Counted from the stretch's first letter, positions 26,580 through 35,079 are shown. The stretch: DNA of 64,000 nt from Companilactobacillus heilongjiangensis (GCF_000831645.3 NZ_CP012559.1:124001-188000); one strand, 5' to 3'. Notes: generated by a model from the letters alone, not told the origin. A program made the numbers and translations.

Positions 26580-28457
26580 ATGGACAACGAATTCACAAAT
26601 ATTAATGAGATAAAGACTAAAATAGTTAATTTAACATCAAACTTGAATTTACCAAAAGGAACTGAAGCTTTTATCAGCGATATTCATGGTAATGATGATA
26701 AATATTTAAATATTATTCGTAGTGGTGCGGGTAATGTCAGCCGTAAAGTTGAAGAAGTTTTCAATGGACGTTTGACCAAGCTGAATCAAAAGAAGTTAGT
26801 CTGTCTAATTTACTATCCCGAAGAAGTTTTGGAGAATATAAATGAAAAGCTAACTGATACAGACGATGCCAAGCAATGGTATATGGAAACAATTAATCGT
26901 TTAGTTGAAATCGTTCGTTATATTTCTGGCAAGTATCCCCGCAATATTGTCTATGATGCTCTCGACAGCAATCTCCGCGACATCTCAGAAAAGATAGTTT
27001 TCGGCAATTTGGACACGCAGGACAAGCAACAGTATTATCGTGAAATGGTCAAAACACTAGTAAATTTGCAGATGGGCGAAGAATTTATCATCTCAATCTG
27101 TCACGCTATTCAAAAATTAGCTATCGAACGAATCCATATTATTGGGGATGTTTATGACCGTGGTCGTCACCCCGAAAGTGTCATTAAACAGTTGAGTGAC
27201 ACCTGGCAAAACTTTGATTTCGAATGGGGCAATCACGATATATTATGGATGGGAAGTTTGGCCGGCTCTAAATTATGTATGCTAAATGTGATCCGCATCT
27301 GTGCTCGTTATCATAATCTCAGGTTGTTGGAAGATGTTTATGGCATCGATTTAACTTCAATGATAAAGTTTGCGACCCACGCCTATGTGCCAATCCCAAA
27401 TTTCGAATCGAAAGTTAACATCACTGGGGAAACTAATGAGGAAAAGGATATCGACAACTGTGTTCAACAAGCTGCGGCTATCATGCAATTCAAGCTGGAA
27501 GGTCAAGCAATCAAACGCCGTCCTGAATTTGGCATGAATGACCGCCTATTGTTGGATAAACTAAGTTTAGATAAGAAATCAGTTACCATCGGGGATAAAA
27601 CTTACCCTATCAAACACGGCTGTTTTCAAACAGTCAATCCCGCCAATCCTTATCAAATTACGCATAGTGAACAGACCGTTATTATCGATCTGATCAATCA
27701 ATTCACGCATTCATCGCAATTGAATGAACACATGTGGTACATGCTCGACAATGGTTCAATGTATCTGAAGCATAATGGCAATCTACTTTTCCACGGCTGT
27801 ATTCCAGTTGATGAGAAAGGTAACTTTCTAAAGTGGCAACAAGATGGTCATGAGTATTCAGGCAAGAGTTTCTGTGATTATTCAGAATACGTGCTAAAAG
27901 ATGGTATGAGACACCCAACAACTGGCGATTGTTATAACTCCGATTTCATCTGGTACTTATGGGAAGGAAAAAATTCTCCATTATTTGGCAGAGATAAAAT
28001 GGCAACGTTTGAGCGCTATTTCATTGACGACACAGAACTCCAAAAAGAACACTGTAATCCATTCTTTAAATTGTGTAAGGAAGAGTGGTTTGCGGATAAG
28101 TTAATGAAGGAGTTTGAACTAAATAGCCGTGGACACATAATCAACGGCCACACACCAGATGCCGATGAATCACCAATCATGGCAAATAAGAAAATTGTTG
28201 TGGTAAATGGGTTATCAGAAGCAGATGACAGGAATAGTGAAATAGGTGGCTATGCATTGCTATTCGATTCATACGGCATGCGTTTGGAAACATTGAAGTC
28301 CTTCACATCAAGAAAAAAGTCGATTGAAGAAATGTCAGACGTAGTGATAGCAAAACAAATAGTAGAGCGTTCGTCCGAAAGAATAACCGTTAAAGATACG
28401 GATTATGGACAAAAAATAAAGAAACAGATCGAAAAATTAACAGCGATGCTACAGTAA
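26580..28457 (+). CDS. fbp: fructose-1,6-bisphosphatase, class III
   Basis: 625 aa from ATG 26580 (658 if the GTG at 26481 is used). Gluconeogenic phosphatase of the Firmicutes-specific class III, a metallophosphoesterase. Motifs: LNLPKGTEAFISDIHGN, IHIIGDVYDRGRHPE, FEWGNHDILWMGSLAGSK, IRICARYHNL and GHIINGHTPDADESP. ATG 26580 has GGAAGG 13 bp upstream. The GTG has no ribosome site, and a TATAAT at about 26474 lies too close to it. However, similarity to other Fbp proteins may begin slightly before 26580, so the start is uncertain. The divergent aldo/keto reductase begins 42 bp before the long frame. Confidence 0.9.
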   Translation: MDNEFTNINEIKTKIVNLTSNLNLPKGTEAFISDIHGNDDKYLNIIRSGAGNVSRKVEEVFNGRLTKLNQKKLVCLIYYPEEVLENINEKLTDTDDAKQWYMETINRLVEIVRYISGKYPRNIVYDALDSNLRDISEKIVFGNLDTQDKQQYYREMVKTLVNLQMGEEFIISICHAIQKLAIERIHIIGDVYDRGRHPESVIKQLSDTWQNFDFEWGNHDILWMGSLAGSKLCMLNVIRICARYHNLRLLEDVYGIDLTSMIKFATHAYVPIPNFESKVNITGETNEEKDIDNCVQQAAAIMQFKLEGQAIKRRPEFGMNDRLLLDKLSLDKKSVTIGDKTYPIKHGCFQTVNPANPYQITHSEQTVIIDLINQFTHSSQLNEHMWYMLDNGSMYLKHNGNLLFHGCIPVDEKGNFLKWQQDGHEYSGKSFCDYSEYVLKDGMRHPTTGDCYNSDFIWYLWEGKNSPLFGRDKMATFERYFIDDTELQKEHCNPFFKLCKEEWFADKLMKEFELNSRGHIINGHTPDADESPIMANKKIVVVNGLSEADDRNSEIGGYALLFDSYGMRLETLKSFTSRKKSIEEMSDVVIAKQIVERSSERITVKDTDYGQKIKKQIEKLTAMLQ

Positions 28458-28484
28458 CTTTTTGGCTCTAATATATATTACGAA

Positions 28485-28548
28485 GAAAAAGATGTATTAA
28501 ATAATCAGAATGAGTCAATTTGTTCCGATTATTCGATACATCTTTTTT
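28485..28548 (+). terminator. terminator of fbp
   Basis: Long stem AAAAAGATGTATTAAATAAT...ATTATTCGATACATCTTTTTT. A possible R1 footprint (TTTTTGGCTCTAATA) precedes it at about 28459. Confidence 0.8.
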
Positions 28549-28644
28549 GCGTTTTCTTGCTTTTAATATTGAAAGTTATTTGTCAATTGGAAGTAGAAAT
28601 TAAACATTAGAATTAAGAGAAATTTAGTTTTAAAACAAGGCCCA

Positions 28645-28826
28645 GCTGTAGGTTTCCGGTGAATGAAGTTACAGCAATGGAGGTGGCGTTATGGCTTTAG
28701 CCATTACACCACGGGACGAGTTTTGAAATTCGCGGTTTATGCGAAGTTCAAAATCGAGGTTCGAGACCGTACTTTGGCTCGGACCGGTCCCCATAGCGTA
28801 ACTTCATTCACCGGAAACCGGAAGCA
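28645..28826 (-). repeat. R1 element, copy 10, orientation B
   Basis: Outer stem TTTCCGGTGAATGAAGTTAC pairs with GTAACTTCATTCACCGGAAA. Arm 2 is TTTTGAAATTCGCG/GCGAAGTTCAAAA. Arm 3 tip ATGGCTTTAGCCAT. Lies between convergent genes. Confidence 0.9.
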
Positions 28827-28845
28827 CCATATTTTAATACCAACC

Positions 28846-28879
28846 AAAAAAGGTAGCCCCTTGTCAGGACTACCTTTTA
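28846..28879 (-). terminator. terminator of the uracil permease gene
   Basis: AAAGGTAGTCC..GGGCTACCTTTTTT on the minus strand, just after the stop. Confidence 0.85.
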
Positions 28880-28883
28880 AATT

Positions 28884-30215
28884 CTACTTAGTTTTTTTAT
28901 CTTTTTCCCATTTGTCTTTATCATCGTCCCAATTTTCTGAGAGGGCATATTTAGGCAAAATCAAGTTGAGAATAATACCAACAACAGTAGCCACACCAAC
29001 ACCAGTAAACTGGAAAGTACCGATTTGGAGGTAGGCATTACCGATACCGATAACCAAGATAACCGAGGCAATCATCAAGTTACGTTTCTCGTTAAAATCG
29101 ACTTTATTATCAACTAGGATTCTCAAACCACTAGATGAAATAACACCGAACAAGACGAAACTGATACCACCGATTACAGGACCGGGAACTGTTTGGATTA
29201 AGGCACTCAGTTTACCAACGAACCCGAACAAGGCAGCGAAGACTGCGGCACCCATAACAACGTACACACTGAAAATTTTGTTAACGGCCATAACACCAAT
29301 GTTTTCACCGTATGATGTGATAGGAGGACCACCAAGGAAGGCAGCCACGATTGAAGCTGTACCATCACCGGCTAGAGTTTTGTGAAGACCAGGATCTTTG
29401 AAGAAATCACGGTGAGTCAATTCATCTAGCACCATGATATGTCCCAAGTGTTCAGCCATTGTAACGAAGGCAATCGGCGCAAAACTCAGGATAGCGCCCC
29501 AATAAATTTGTTTGGGCATGTAGTTAACGAACATTAAATCGAAAGCAGGTAACTTAAGCCAAGGTGTTGAGATGACTTTTGAAAAATCAACGATACCTAA
29601 GGCAACGGATAGAATGTATCCACCAACGATACCTAGTAAAATAGCAATATTACTCCAGAAACCACGGAGATACATGTTCAATAGGACGGTTAAGAAAAGT
29701 GTGAACATGGCAACTCCGAAGTATTTCAAATCGTAGTGAGAACCGTTCATCATGGCGTTGTTAGCAGCACTTCCGGCAACTGACATACCAATGACGATAA
29801 CGATTGGTCCAACAACGATAGGTGGCAAAGCTTTGTCGATCCAGTCAGAACCAACGAAGCCAACAATCAATGAAACAATTAGGTAAACACAGCCAACGGC
29901 AATGGTACCTTGAGCGACTCCGGCATAACCTACGGTCTTCATCAACGCGACCATCGGCACAATGAATGAGAAACTGGAACTCATGTAAGCTGGAATCTTC
30001 CGGTGAGTTATTAAAATATGAATAATTGTTCCGACACCAGAACTGAATAGCGCGATACTTGGATCAAGTCCAACAAGTAGTGGCACTAAAACGGTGGCGC
30101 CAAACATTGAGAATAAGTGCTGTAATGATAGGAAAGCCCACGTGCTTAAAGGTGGCTTTTCATAAACGTCTAAAACTGCATCCGGATTGCGATAGTCTTT
30201 ACTATTTGGATCCAT
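28884..30215 (-). CDS. pyrP: uracil permease, NCS2 family
   Basis: 443 aa, about 14 helices; proton-coupled uracil uptake. Marks: AFLSLQHLFSMFGATVLVPLLVGLDPS (QH motif), KIPAYMSSSFSFIVPM, ALPPIVVGPIVIVIGMS, APIAFVTMAEHLGHIMVLDELT (substrate-site Glu) and GGPPITSYGENIGVMAVNKIFSVYVV, the UraA/PyrP signature. ATG 30215 follows GGGGGAGATG. The longer frame to 30368 is leader RNA. A PyrR-type attenuator in that leader ties it to pyrimidine supply and fixes uracil as the likely substrate. Confidence 0.92.
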   Translation of the reverse strand: MDPNSKDYRNPDAVLDVYEKPPLSTWAFLSLQHLFSMFGATVLVPLLVGLDPSIALFSSGVGTIIHILITHRKIPAYMSSSFSFIVPMVALMKTVGYAGVAQGTIAVGCVYLIVSLIVGFVGSDWIDKALPPIVVGPIVIVIGMSVAGSAANNAMMNGSHYDLKYFGVAMFTLFLTVLLNMYLRGFWSNIAILLGIVGGYILSVALGIVDFSKVISTPWLKLPAFDLMFVNYMPKQIYWGAILSFAPIAFVTMAEHLGHIMVLDELTHRDFFKDPGLHKTLAGDGTASIVAAFLGGPPITSYGENIGVMAVNKIFSVYVVMGAAVFAALFGFVGKLSALIQTVPGPVIGGISFVLFGVISSSGLRILVDNKVDFNEKRNLMIASVILVIGIGNAYLQIGTFQFTGVGVATVVGIILNLILPKYALSENWDDDKDKWEKDKKTK

Positions 30216-30241
30216 AATGAACATCTCCCCCAAGTAAAATT

Positions 30242-30340
30242 TTGCAAAAAAAATAGTCCTCCATCCCGTGTATGCGAAATAAAAGACTGAACGTGTTTCC
30301 TTCTTAGCCTCACGGGACCAATGTTTAAAGGATTCTATTT
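30242..30340 (-). promoter_or_regulatory. PyrR attenuator leader
   Basis: On the minus strand GGTCCCGTGAGGCT (about 30304-30320) fits the PyrR RNA site consensus ARUCCNGNGAGGYU at all but the first base. It is followed by a terminator stem AGTCTTTTAT/ATGGAGGACT plus T8 (about 30244-30288). With UMP/UTP bound, PyrR would favour the terminator and shut off uptake. Confidence 0.85.
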
Positions 30341-30433
30341 GATTGCTTTCACTATAATTGAGTTGCAATGCAAAGTCAATAATGAAATACTAAAAGGTGT
30401 TAAATTAAAGCGCTAACACAGAGGAGTATTTTT

Positions 30434-31042
30434 ATGGTCGAGTTATATATTGTAAGACATGGCGAAACGGATACCAACTATGAGGGACGTATCAATGGTA
30501 TGTCTACTGACAAGCCACTTAACGCCAAAGGAATTGCCCAAGTTGAAGAATTAAAAAAATATATTGATATTAATAAATTTGATGAAATTTATTCAAGTCC
30601 AATGAAACGTGCTATGCAGACAGCCGAGATTTTGAATCAAAATGTTCACGAAATTAAACAAGACAAACGTCTTTATGAAGCAGATTATGGTTCATGGGAT
30701 GGACTTAAAGAGTCAGAGTTGCACGATAAATATCCTGATGTATTCGATGAAAATAACTATTTATTGCCTGGTTATACTAAATATGCCAAAGATGGTGAGG
30801 AATATGCGGACGTCTACAAACGTGTTGAAGATTTTATGGATGATATGGCAAAAAAAGGTGACGAAAAAATCATGGTCGTCTGTCACGGATTTGTCAGTCG
30901 TTCATTTATGAAAGTTGTTACCGGAGCACAAAATATTTCACAAATCATCCAACCAGATAACGCTGGTGTTTCAAAATTTGTTATTTCTGACAGTGGTGTT
31001 AAATACATGTACTATTATGGACGAGTAAACAACATCGATTAG
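30434..31042 (+). CDS. histidine phosphatase family protein (phosphoglycerate mutase-like)
   Basis: 202 aa. Phosphoacceptor motif YIVRHGETDTN at the N-terminus, YSSPMKRAMQTAEIL, the acid Glu in LYEADYGSWDG, and the second catalytic His in MVVCHGFVSRS. The family includes cofactor-dependent mutases, phosphatases and cobalamin phosphatases, and most lactobacillar copies have unknown substrates. GAGGAG before ATG 30434; a cre-like TTAAAGCGCTAACA (one base off) lies just upstream at about 30404. menG begins 9 bp after the stop, so the two are one operon. Confidence 0.88.
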   Translation: MVELYIVRHGETDTNYEGRINGMSTDKPLNAKGIAQVEELKKYIDINKFDEIYSSPMKRAMQTAEILNQNVHEIKQDKRLYEADYGSWDGLKESELHDKYPDVFDENNYLLPGYTKYAKDGEEYADVYKRVEDFMDDMAKKGDEKIMVVCHGFVSRSFMKVVTGAQNISQIIQPDNAGVSKFVISDSGVKYMYYYGRVNNID

Positions 31043-31051
31043 AGGTAAATT

Positions 31052-31756
31052 ATGGGACTGACCAATAAAGTACCAGAAAAAGACGTGCAAAAAACGTTCA
31101 ATAATATTGCTGAAAATTATGACAAGCTGAACTCAATCATGAGTTTGGGAACACATCAAAAGTGGCGTCAAAAGGCAACATCGAAAATCACGGTGGGACC
31201 TGATAATATTTTGGATCTCTGTTGTGGGACAGCAGACTGGACAATTACTTTAGCCAAACGTTATCCCCATGCCAAAGTAATTGGAATGGATTTCAGCCAA
31301 GAGATGTTGAAGATTGCCCAACAAAAAGTCAGTGCCGCTGAAGTAACCAACGTGAATTTGGAAATTGGCGATGCTATGAAACTGGCCTATCAGGATAATA
31401 GTTTCGAGGTAGTCACGATTGGCTTTGGCTTGCGCAATGTACCAGACGCCGATAAGGCTCTACAAGAAATCTATCGAGTTTTGAAACCCGGTGGGCAGTT
31501 AATCTGTCTGGAAGCTTTCAAAGTGGAAACTCCAGTTATCAAAATTGGCTGGCAGATGTATTTCAATCATATAATGCCTTTGATGGGCAAAGTTTTCGCC
31601 AAGAGTCAGCCGGAGTATCAATATTTAGATGATTCAGTTAACAAATTTGTCAGTATCAAACGATTGGCTGAGATGATGCAGGATGTTGGGTTTAAAAATA
31701 TCACTGTTGATGATCTAATGTTCAAGGCGGCAGCCATTCACGCAGCTGAAAAATAA
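31052..31756 (+). CDS. menG: demethylmenaquinone methyltransferase
   Basis: 234 aa class I SAM methyltransferase that methylates demethylmenaquinone to menaquinone at the membrane. SAM motif NILDLCCGTADWT, then KVIGMDFSQEML, IGFGLRNVPDADKAL and YRVLKPGGQLICLE, the UbiE/MenG signatures. GAGG before ATG 31052. No other menaquinone gene is in the window; many lactobacilli keep only part of the pathway and use menaquinone from outside for respiration, so the role may be salvage (inference). Confidence 0.9.
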   Translation: MGLTNKVPEKDVQKTFNNIAENYDKLNSIMSLGTHQKWRQKATSKITVGPDNILDLCCGTADWTITLAKRYPHAKVIGMDFSQEMLKIAQQKVSAAEVTNVNLEIGDAMKLAYQDNSFEVVTIGFGLRNVPDADKALQEIYRVLKPGGQLICLEAFKVETPVIKIGWQMYFNHIMPLMGKVFAKSQPEYQYLDDSVNKFVSIKRLAEMMQDVGFKNITVDDLMFKAAAIHAAEK

Positions 31757-31762
31757 TGCACG

Positions 31763-31862
31763 AAAAAAGAACACCCGGGGAAGGTGTTCTTTTAATTTTT
31801 TAGGGGATTAAATATATATGTTATAGGGGGGATGAGATGAGATTTCTTATCTCTCATCTACA
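31763..31862 (-). ncRNA. C-rich small RNA, sibling 1
   Basis: About 100 nt on the minus strand. A -10 box TATAGT (31869-31874) sits just upstream. The RNA starts near 31862 with a hairpin GATGAGAGAT..AATCTCATC, then an unpaired stretch with CATCCCCCCTATAAC and TTTAATCCCC, then a terminator (AGAACACC..GGTGTTCT, T6) shared with menG. Two relatives lie at 33516-33606 and 33838-33934. The conserved unpaired CCCC tracts can pair with Shine-Dalgarno sequences, as in other C-rich Gram-positive sRNAs. No expression evidence. Confidence 0.65.
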
Positions 31863-31868
31863 ACTAAT

Positions 31869-31911
31869 ACTATACTTGATAAGTGTGAACCAAATATTTT
31901 GAAAATGTGAA
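31869..31911 (-). promoter_or_regulatory. promoter and 11-bp-phased operator of sRNA 1
   Basis: Minus strand TTCACA-N5-AAAATA-N5-TTCACA (31884-31911), 9 bp before the -10 box and in place of a -35 box. Repeats on an 11-bp period are typical of OmpR/PhoB-class regulators. The same layout precedes sRNA 2. Confidence 0.55.
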
Positions 31912-31996
31912 GAAATTATGAATTTTGATTTTTTCTATAAATAAGTCAATAATTTAATACGTAGCAAGCTAACAATCAGAAATTGGAGTGAAAATC

Positions 31997-32947
31997 ATGT
32001 CAAATATTCGCGATGTTGCCAAAAGATCCGGTCATTCAGTTTCGACTGTCTCACGGGTCATCAATAATTTAAGTTACGTTGCCGACGATACGAAACAAGA
32101 TATTTTGCGGGCAATGGAAGAATTGGACTACCATCCAAACGATGTGGCGCGGGCCTTGAGTACAGGTAAAACTCATATGGTCGGGGTCGTTTTGCCGTAT
32201 ATTAATATTCCATATTTCCAAAAGTTGATTTCGGCTATTACTGAAGCGGCGTTTAAAGAAAACTATCAAGTGACACTATTGCCATCAGATTATAGTGCCA
32301 AAAATGAGATAAAGTATTTGGAAATGTTGAAGCATCAGTCATTCGATGGCTTAATCTTTACTTCTCGAAAAATTTCCTTTGAAAAAATTATGGAGTATCA
32401 ACAGTATGGAACGATTACCTGTTGCGAAGATACTTTCGACTATCCAATTTCTTGTGCGTATACCAATCGTGAAGAGTCATATACCAAAGTATTCGACCTG
32501 TTGCGCAGATTAAAATTTGAGCATATCGGCGTTACACTCTCCCGAAGTGAAGAATATAGCCAATCGACTAAGCAAACTAAGGGTTCCTTTGAAAAAGTAT
32601 TTGGTAAAAAAATCACCCCCAAGCATTTGTATATGGGAGCTCAAGGTTATAGTGAAGGAGTAAAAGCTGCTAAATATCTGATAGAGCGAGATCCAAAGTT
32701 ACAAGTGGTTTTCGCTAACAGTGATCAAGTGGCAGTTGGAGTTTTATCAGAGTTGCACAAAATGAATATTGATATCCCTGTAATTGGTCAGGAAGATTTA
32801 GATTACAGTCGTTTGATGAACTTTTCTACTATTGATCATAAATTAATGGAAATCGGCGAGTATGCTTTCTGGTCTATTTTCGAAAAAGACATCGTAAAGA
32901 AGTCAATTCCATCAGAATTTATTTTGCGTGGTCAATTGATTAAATAG
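31997..32947 (+). CDS. LacI-family transcriptional regulator
   Basis: 316 aa. N-terminal LacI HTH: NIRDVAKRSGHSVSTVSRVINN with hinge region YHPNDVARALSTGKT. Residues about 60-316 form a periplasmic-binding-protein-like effector domain (GVVLPYINIPYFQKLISAI, FDGLIFTSR, QVVFANSDQVAVGVLSEL, PVIGQEDLDYSRL). ATG 31997 with TTGGAGTG upstream is chosen over the in-frame GTG 31988. No sugar gene is adjacent, so the effector and targets are unknown. It stands alone between an sRNA and an R1 copy. Confidence 0.9.
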   Translation: MSNIRDVAKRSGHSVSTVSRVINNLSYVADDTKQDILRAMEELDYHPNDVARALSTGKTHMVGVVLPYINIPYFQKLISAITEAAFKENYQVTLLPSDYSAKNEIKYLEMLKHQSFDGLIFTSRKISFEKIMEYQQYGTITCCEDTFDYPISCAYTNREESYTKVFDLLRRLKFEHIGVTLSRSEEYSQSTKQTKGSFEKVFGKKITPKHLYMGAQGYSEGVKAAKYLIERDPKLQVVFANSDQVAVGVLSELHKMNIDIPVIGQEDLDYSRLMNFSTIDHKLMEIGEYAFWSIFEKDIVKKSIPSEFILRGQLIK

Positions 32948-32952
32948 TATAT

Positions 32953-33131
32953 GCCGCTTCCGGGTGCCGGTGAATGGCAGTCCGCTGTGAGGACCGGTCC
33001 GAGCCAAAAGGCGGTCTCGAACCTCGGTTTTGAGCCGAAAATCGCGTCTCAAAACACGTCCGTGGTGTAATTGCTAAAGCAATAACGCCACCTTCACTGC
33101 GTACTACCATTCACCGGCGCCCTCCAGCTAG
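32953..33131 (+). repeat. R1 element, copy 11, orientation A
   Basis: Begins 6 bp after the LacI-family stop. Outer stem GCCGGTGAATGG/CCATTCACCGGC. Arm 3 tip ATTGCTAAAGCAAT. Pairs with 33331-33512. Confidence 0.9.
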
Positions 33132-33330
33132 GGTATTTGGAGTTTTAAATGTTACTGTATATTTAAATTACGGATGTTTTGGATAACGTAGTTGAATGAA
33201 TTTTGAATGGATGGATAATCTTGATCAATGCTTAAAATATTAAAGCGTTAGATCAGGGTTATTTTTTTCTTGTCGTTTGTGATTGTATTCTAAGATACCT
33301 GTAATTTGCTGCATATATGAAGAATAAATT

Positions 33331-33512
33331 AGTCGGAGGTTTCACGAGATATTCACCAGCAGTGAAGGTGGAGTTAGAGCTTCAGCTCTTACTCCACGGA
33401 CGACTTTTGAGACTTGCCGGTTTTGCAAGGCTTAAAAGCGAGATTCGAGACCGAACTTTGGCTCGAATCGGTCCTCACAGCAGGCGAAATATCTCGTGAA
33501 ACCGGAGACGGC
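33331..33512 (-). repeat. R1 element, copy 12, orientation B
   Basis: Outer stem TTTCACGAGATATT/AATATCTCGTGAAA. Arm 3 GTGGAGTTAGAGC/GCTCTTACTCCAC, where the usual C-A mismatch has become an A-T pair. Its outer end is 4 bp from the terminator of sRNA 3. Confidence 0.9.
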
Positions 33513-33515
33513 AAA

Positions 33516-33606
33516 ACAAAAAAGACATCCTTGGGGAAGGATGCCTTTTTCTTAGGGGATTGAATATTGTTAATAGGGGGGATGAGAATAGAGTCGTTGT
33601 CTCTAA
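33516..33606 (-). ncRNA. C-rich small RNA, sibling 3
   Basis: About 90 nt, minus strand; the most divergent sibling. -10 TATAAA at 33614-33619, 5' hairpin (TTAGAGACAACGACTCTA), CATCCCCCCTATTAAC, TTCAATCCCCTAAG, terminator GCATCCTT..AAGGATGTC plus T6. The phased operator of siblings 1 and 2 is not present, so its control differs. Confidence 0.58.
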
Positions 33607-33837
33607 TCTACGGTTTATAATTGCAGGCTTATCATAAAGTTATTTGTTGTTTAAATTTCTAAAAATCATTTGAATCTGGATAGCCCATTGTTGATAAGTC
33701 TTTTTTTATTGTATAAATTCTTTTGTCCTTTTGTAGCAAAATTCGCTACATCCCACGAGAGTGGAAAAATTCCGCTCTGCACATATTAGTATAGCTTATT
33801 TTTTGCTCAACTACTACCGGCAGGCACCTAAAATACA

Positions 33838-33934
33838 TAAAAAAACACCTCGGGGAAAGGTGTTTTTATTTAGGGGATTAAATATATATGTTATAGGGGG
33901 TGAGAAAAGGGATTACTTATATCTCTCATCTACA
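33838..33934 (-). ncRNA. C-rich small RNA, sibling 2
   Basis: About 97 nt, minus strand. -10 TATTAT at 33941-33946. 5' GTAGATGAGAGATATAAG, CACCCCCTATAACATATAT, TTAATCCCCTAAATAA, terminator AAACACCTTTCCCCGAGGTGTTT plus T run. The central stretch is nearly identical to sibling 1. Tandem with sibling 3, 230 bp apart. Confidence 0.63.
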
Positions 33935-33940
33935 ATTTAT

Positions 33941-33983
33941 ATAATACTGAATCTTTATGAATTAAATATTCTGAAAATGTGAA
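33941..33983 (-). promoter_or_regulatory. promoter and phased operator of sRNA 2
   Basis: TTCACA-N5-AGAATA-N5-TTCATA (33956-33983), with the same 9-bp gap to the -10 box as in sRNA 1. Confidence 0.52.
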
Positions 33984-34026
33984 GATTTTGTGAATTTGGT
34001 GCCAAAAGTTACATTTTGTAGAGTTT

Positions 34027-34207
34027 CGCCTCCAGTTTTCAGCAATTTAGTTTACGCTATGGGAACCGGCCAGAGCCAGAAAGCGGTCTCGAACCTCGAT
34101 TTTGAGCTTCGCAAAGTACGCAAATCTCAAAACACGTCCGTGGTGTAATTGCTAAAGCAATAACGCCACCGTCATTGCGTAACTAAATTGCTGAAAACCT
34201 CTGGCTA
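34027..34207 (+). repeat. R1 element, copy 13, orientation A
   Basis: Outer stem TTTTCAGCAATTTAGTTTAC pairs with GTAACTAAATTGCTGAAAA. Arm 3 tip ATTGCTAAAGCAAT. Pairs with the deleted copy at 34438. Confidence 0.88.
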
Positions 34208-34260
34208 GTGTATTTCTGGATTAGAGTTTATCAAGACTTCGAAATATATAAATGAGATCA

Positions 34261-34304
34261 AAAAAAGAGCCTGACAATCTAAATTCTTAAGATTGTTAGA
34301 CTCA
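34261..34304 (-). terminator. terminator in the R1 spacer
   Basis: GAGTCTAACAATCTT..AGATTGTCAGGCTC then T7 on the minus strand; probably the distal end of the hsp20 transcript. Confidence 0.65.
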
Positions 34305-34437
34305 TTTGAAAAGTCGAAGTTAAATTGATACTAAGTTTTAAAGGCTGAAAGTATTAAAAATGTTAAAAAATACTTTCGACCAAATTTATTTATGTTTCAA
34401 AAATCTAACTGATTAATTTCAAAACATTAGCCGTAGG

Positions 34438-34534
34438 CTGACAGAGATATTCACCAGCGGTGAAGGTGGAGTTAGAGCTTTAGCTCGAATCGGTCCTCAC
34501 AGCAGACGAAATATCTCTGGCAACCGGAGGCGGC
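34438..34534 (-). repeat. R1 element, copy 14, orientation B, internally deleted
   Basis: Both outer arms are present (GACAGAGATATTCACC.../...GAAATATCTCTGGC) but AGAGCTTTAGCTC joins directly to GAATCGGTCC. Arms 1 and 2 and half of arm 3 are lost, apparently by a deletion between short GCTC repeats. Ends 13 bp from the hsp20 stop. Confidence 0.85.
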
Positions 34535-34547
34535 AGTTCAAGAAAAA

Positions 34548-34985
34548 CTAGTCAATATCAACGTGATGTCCAGAATCAACCTTGTTTTCCAACTTTGGAA
34601 GATCAATCATCAAGACACCCTTGTCATAATTAGCTTTGATATTTTTAGTATCGACTGCTGGCAAGTGATATTGTCTCATAAAGCGGCCGCTTGAACGTTC
34701 ACTCATAATCATGTCACCGTTCTTATCATTGTGATCATTGAAACTATCACGATGGCCACTAACTGTTAAAACATTATTTTCATAATTGATGTCAATATCC
34801 TTCTTATCAAATGCCGGCATATCCACATGGACCTCATAATTCTTATCTGTTTCCTTAATATCAGTTTTTAGAGTTGAGTCCTCTGGGAAATTGTTGTCAA
34901 ATATAGATGGAAAATTGTTCATCCACGAATCATTGTTGAACCAGTTTCTCATCAAATTATTACGATCCATAATTTCATTTGTCAT
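34548..34985 (-). CDS. hsp20: small heat shock protein, Hsp20 family
   Basis: 145 aa ATP-independent holdase chaperone. Alpha-crystallin domain at about residues 40-135 with VHVDMPAFDKKDIDINYENNVLTVSGHR and the closing A-x-x-x-x-GVL motif (KANYDKGVLMIDLPK); short tail HHVDID with an I/V-x-I-like patch. ATG 34985 follows GGAAAGGAAG. Promoter TTGAAT-N17-TACAAT lies between start and CIRCE, so HrcA controls it. Confidence 0.93.
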   Translation of the reverse strand: MTNEIMDRNNLMRNWFNNDSWMNNFPSIFDNNFPEDSTLKTDIKETDKNYEVHVDMPAFDKKDIDINYENNVLTVSGHRDSFNDHNDKNGDMIMSERSSGRFMRQYHLPAVDTKNIKANYDKGVLMIDLPKLENKVDSGHHVDID

Positions 34986-35052
34986 ACTATGTTACTTCCT
35001 TTCCCTTTATTACAAATACATTGTAAAATCGTCTCGGATAGAATTCAAGAAT

Positions 35053-35079
35053 TTAGCACTCTTGATTGTCGAGTGCTAA
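35053..35079. promoter_or_regulatory. CIRCE element (HrcA operator)
   Basis: Perfect TTAGCACTC-N9-GAGTGCTAA, 68 bp upstream of hsp20 and 77 bp upstream of the divergent DUF488 gene. HrcA would repress hsp20, and perhaps the other gene too. CIRCE normally controls groESL and dnaK; here it sits at a small heat shock gene. Confidence 0.95.

Noticed and set aside
28663-29034. 123-aa open frame starting in an R1 copy
   Set aside because: Runs from the repeat through a terminator into the antisense of the uracil permease gene; no ribosome site.
33761-33982. 73-aa open frame
   Set aside because: Covers sRNA 2 and its promoter on the opposite strand; no ribosome site and no coding character.
34460-34520. 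A frameshifted gene at R1 copy 14
   Set aside because: The unusual joint is explained by an internal deletion of the repeat, not by coding sequence.
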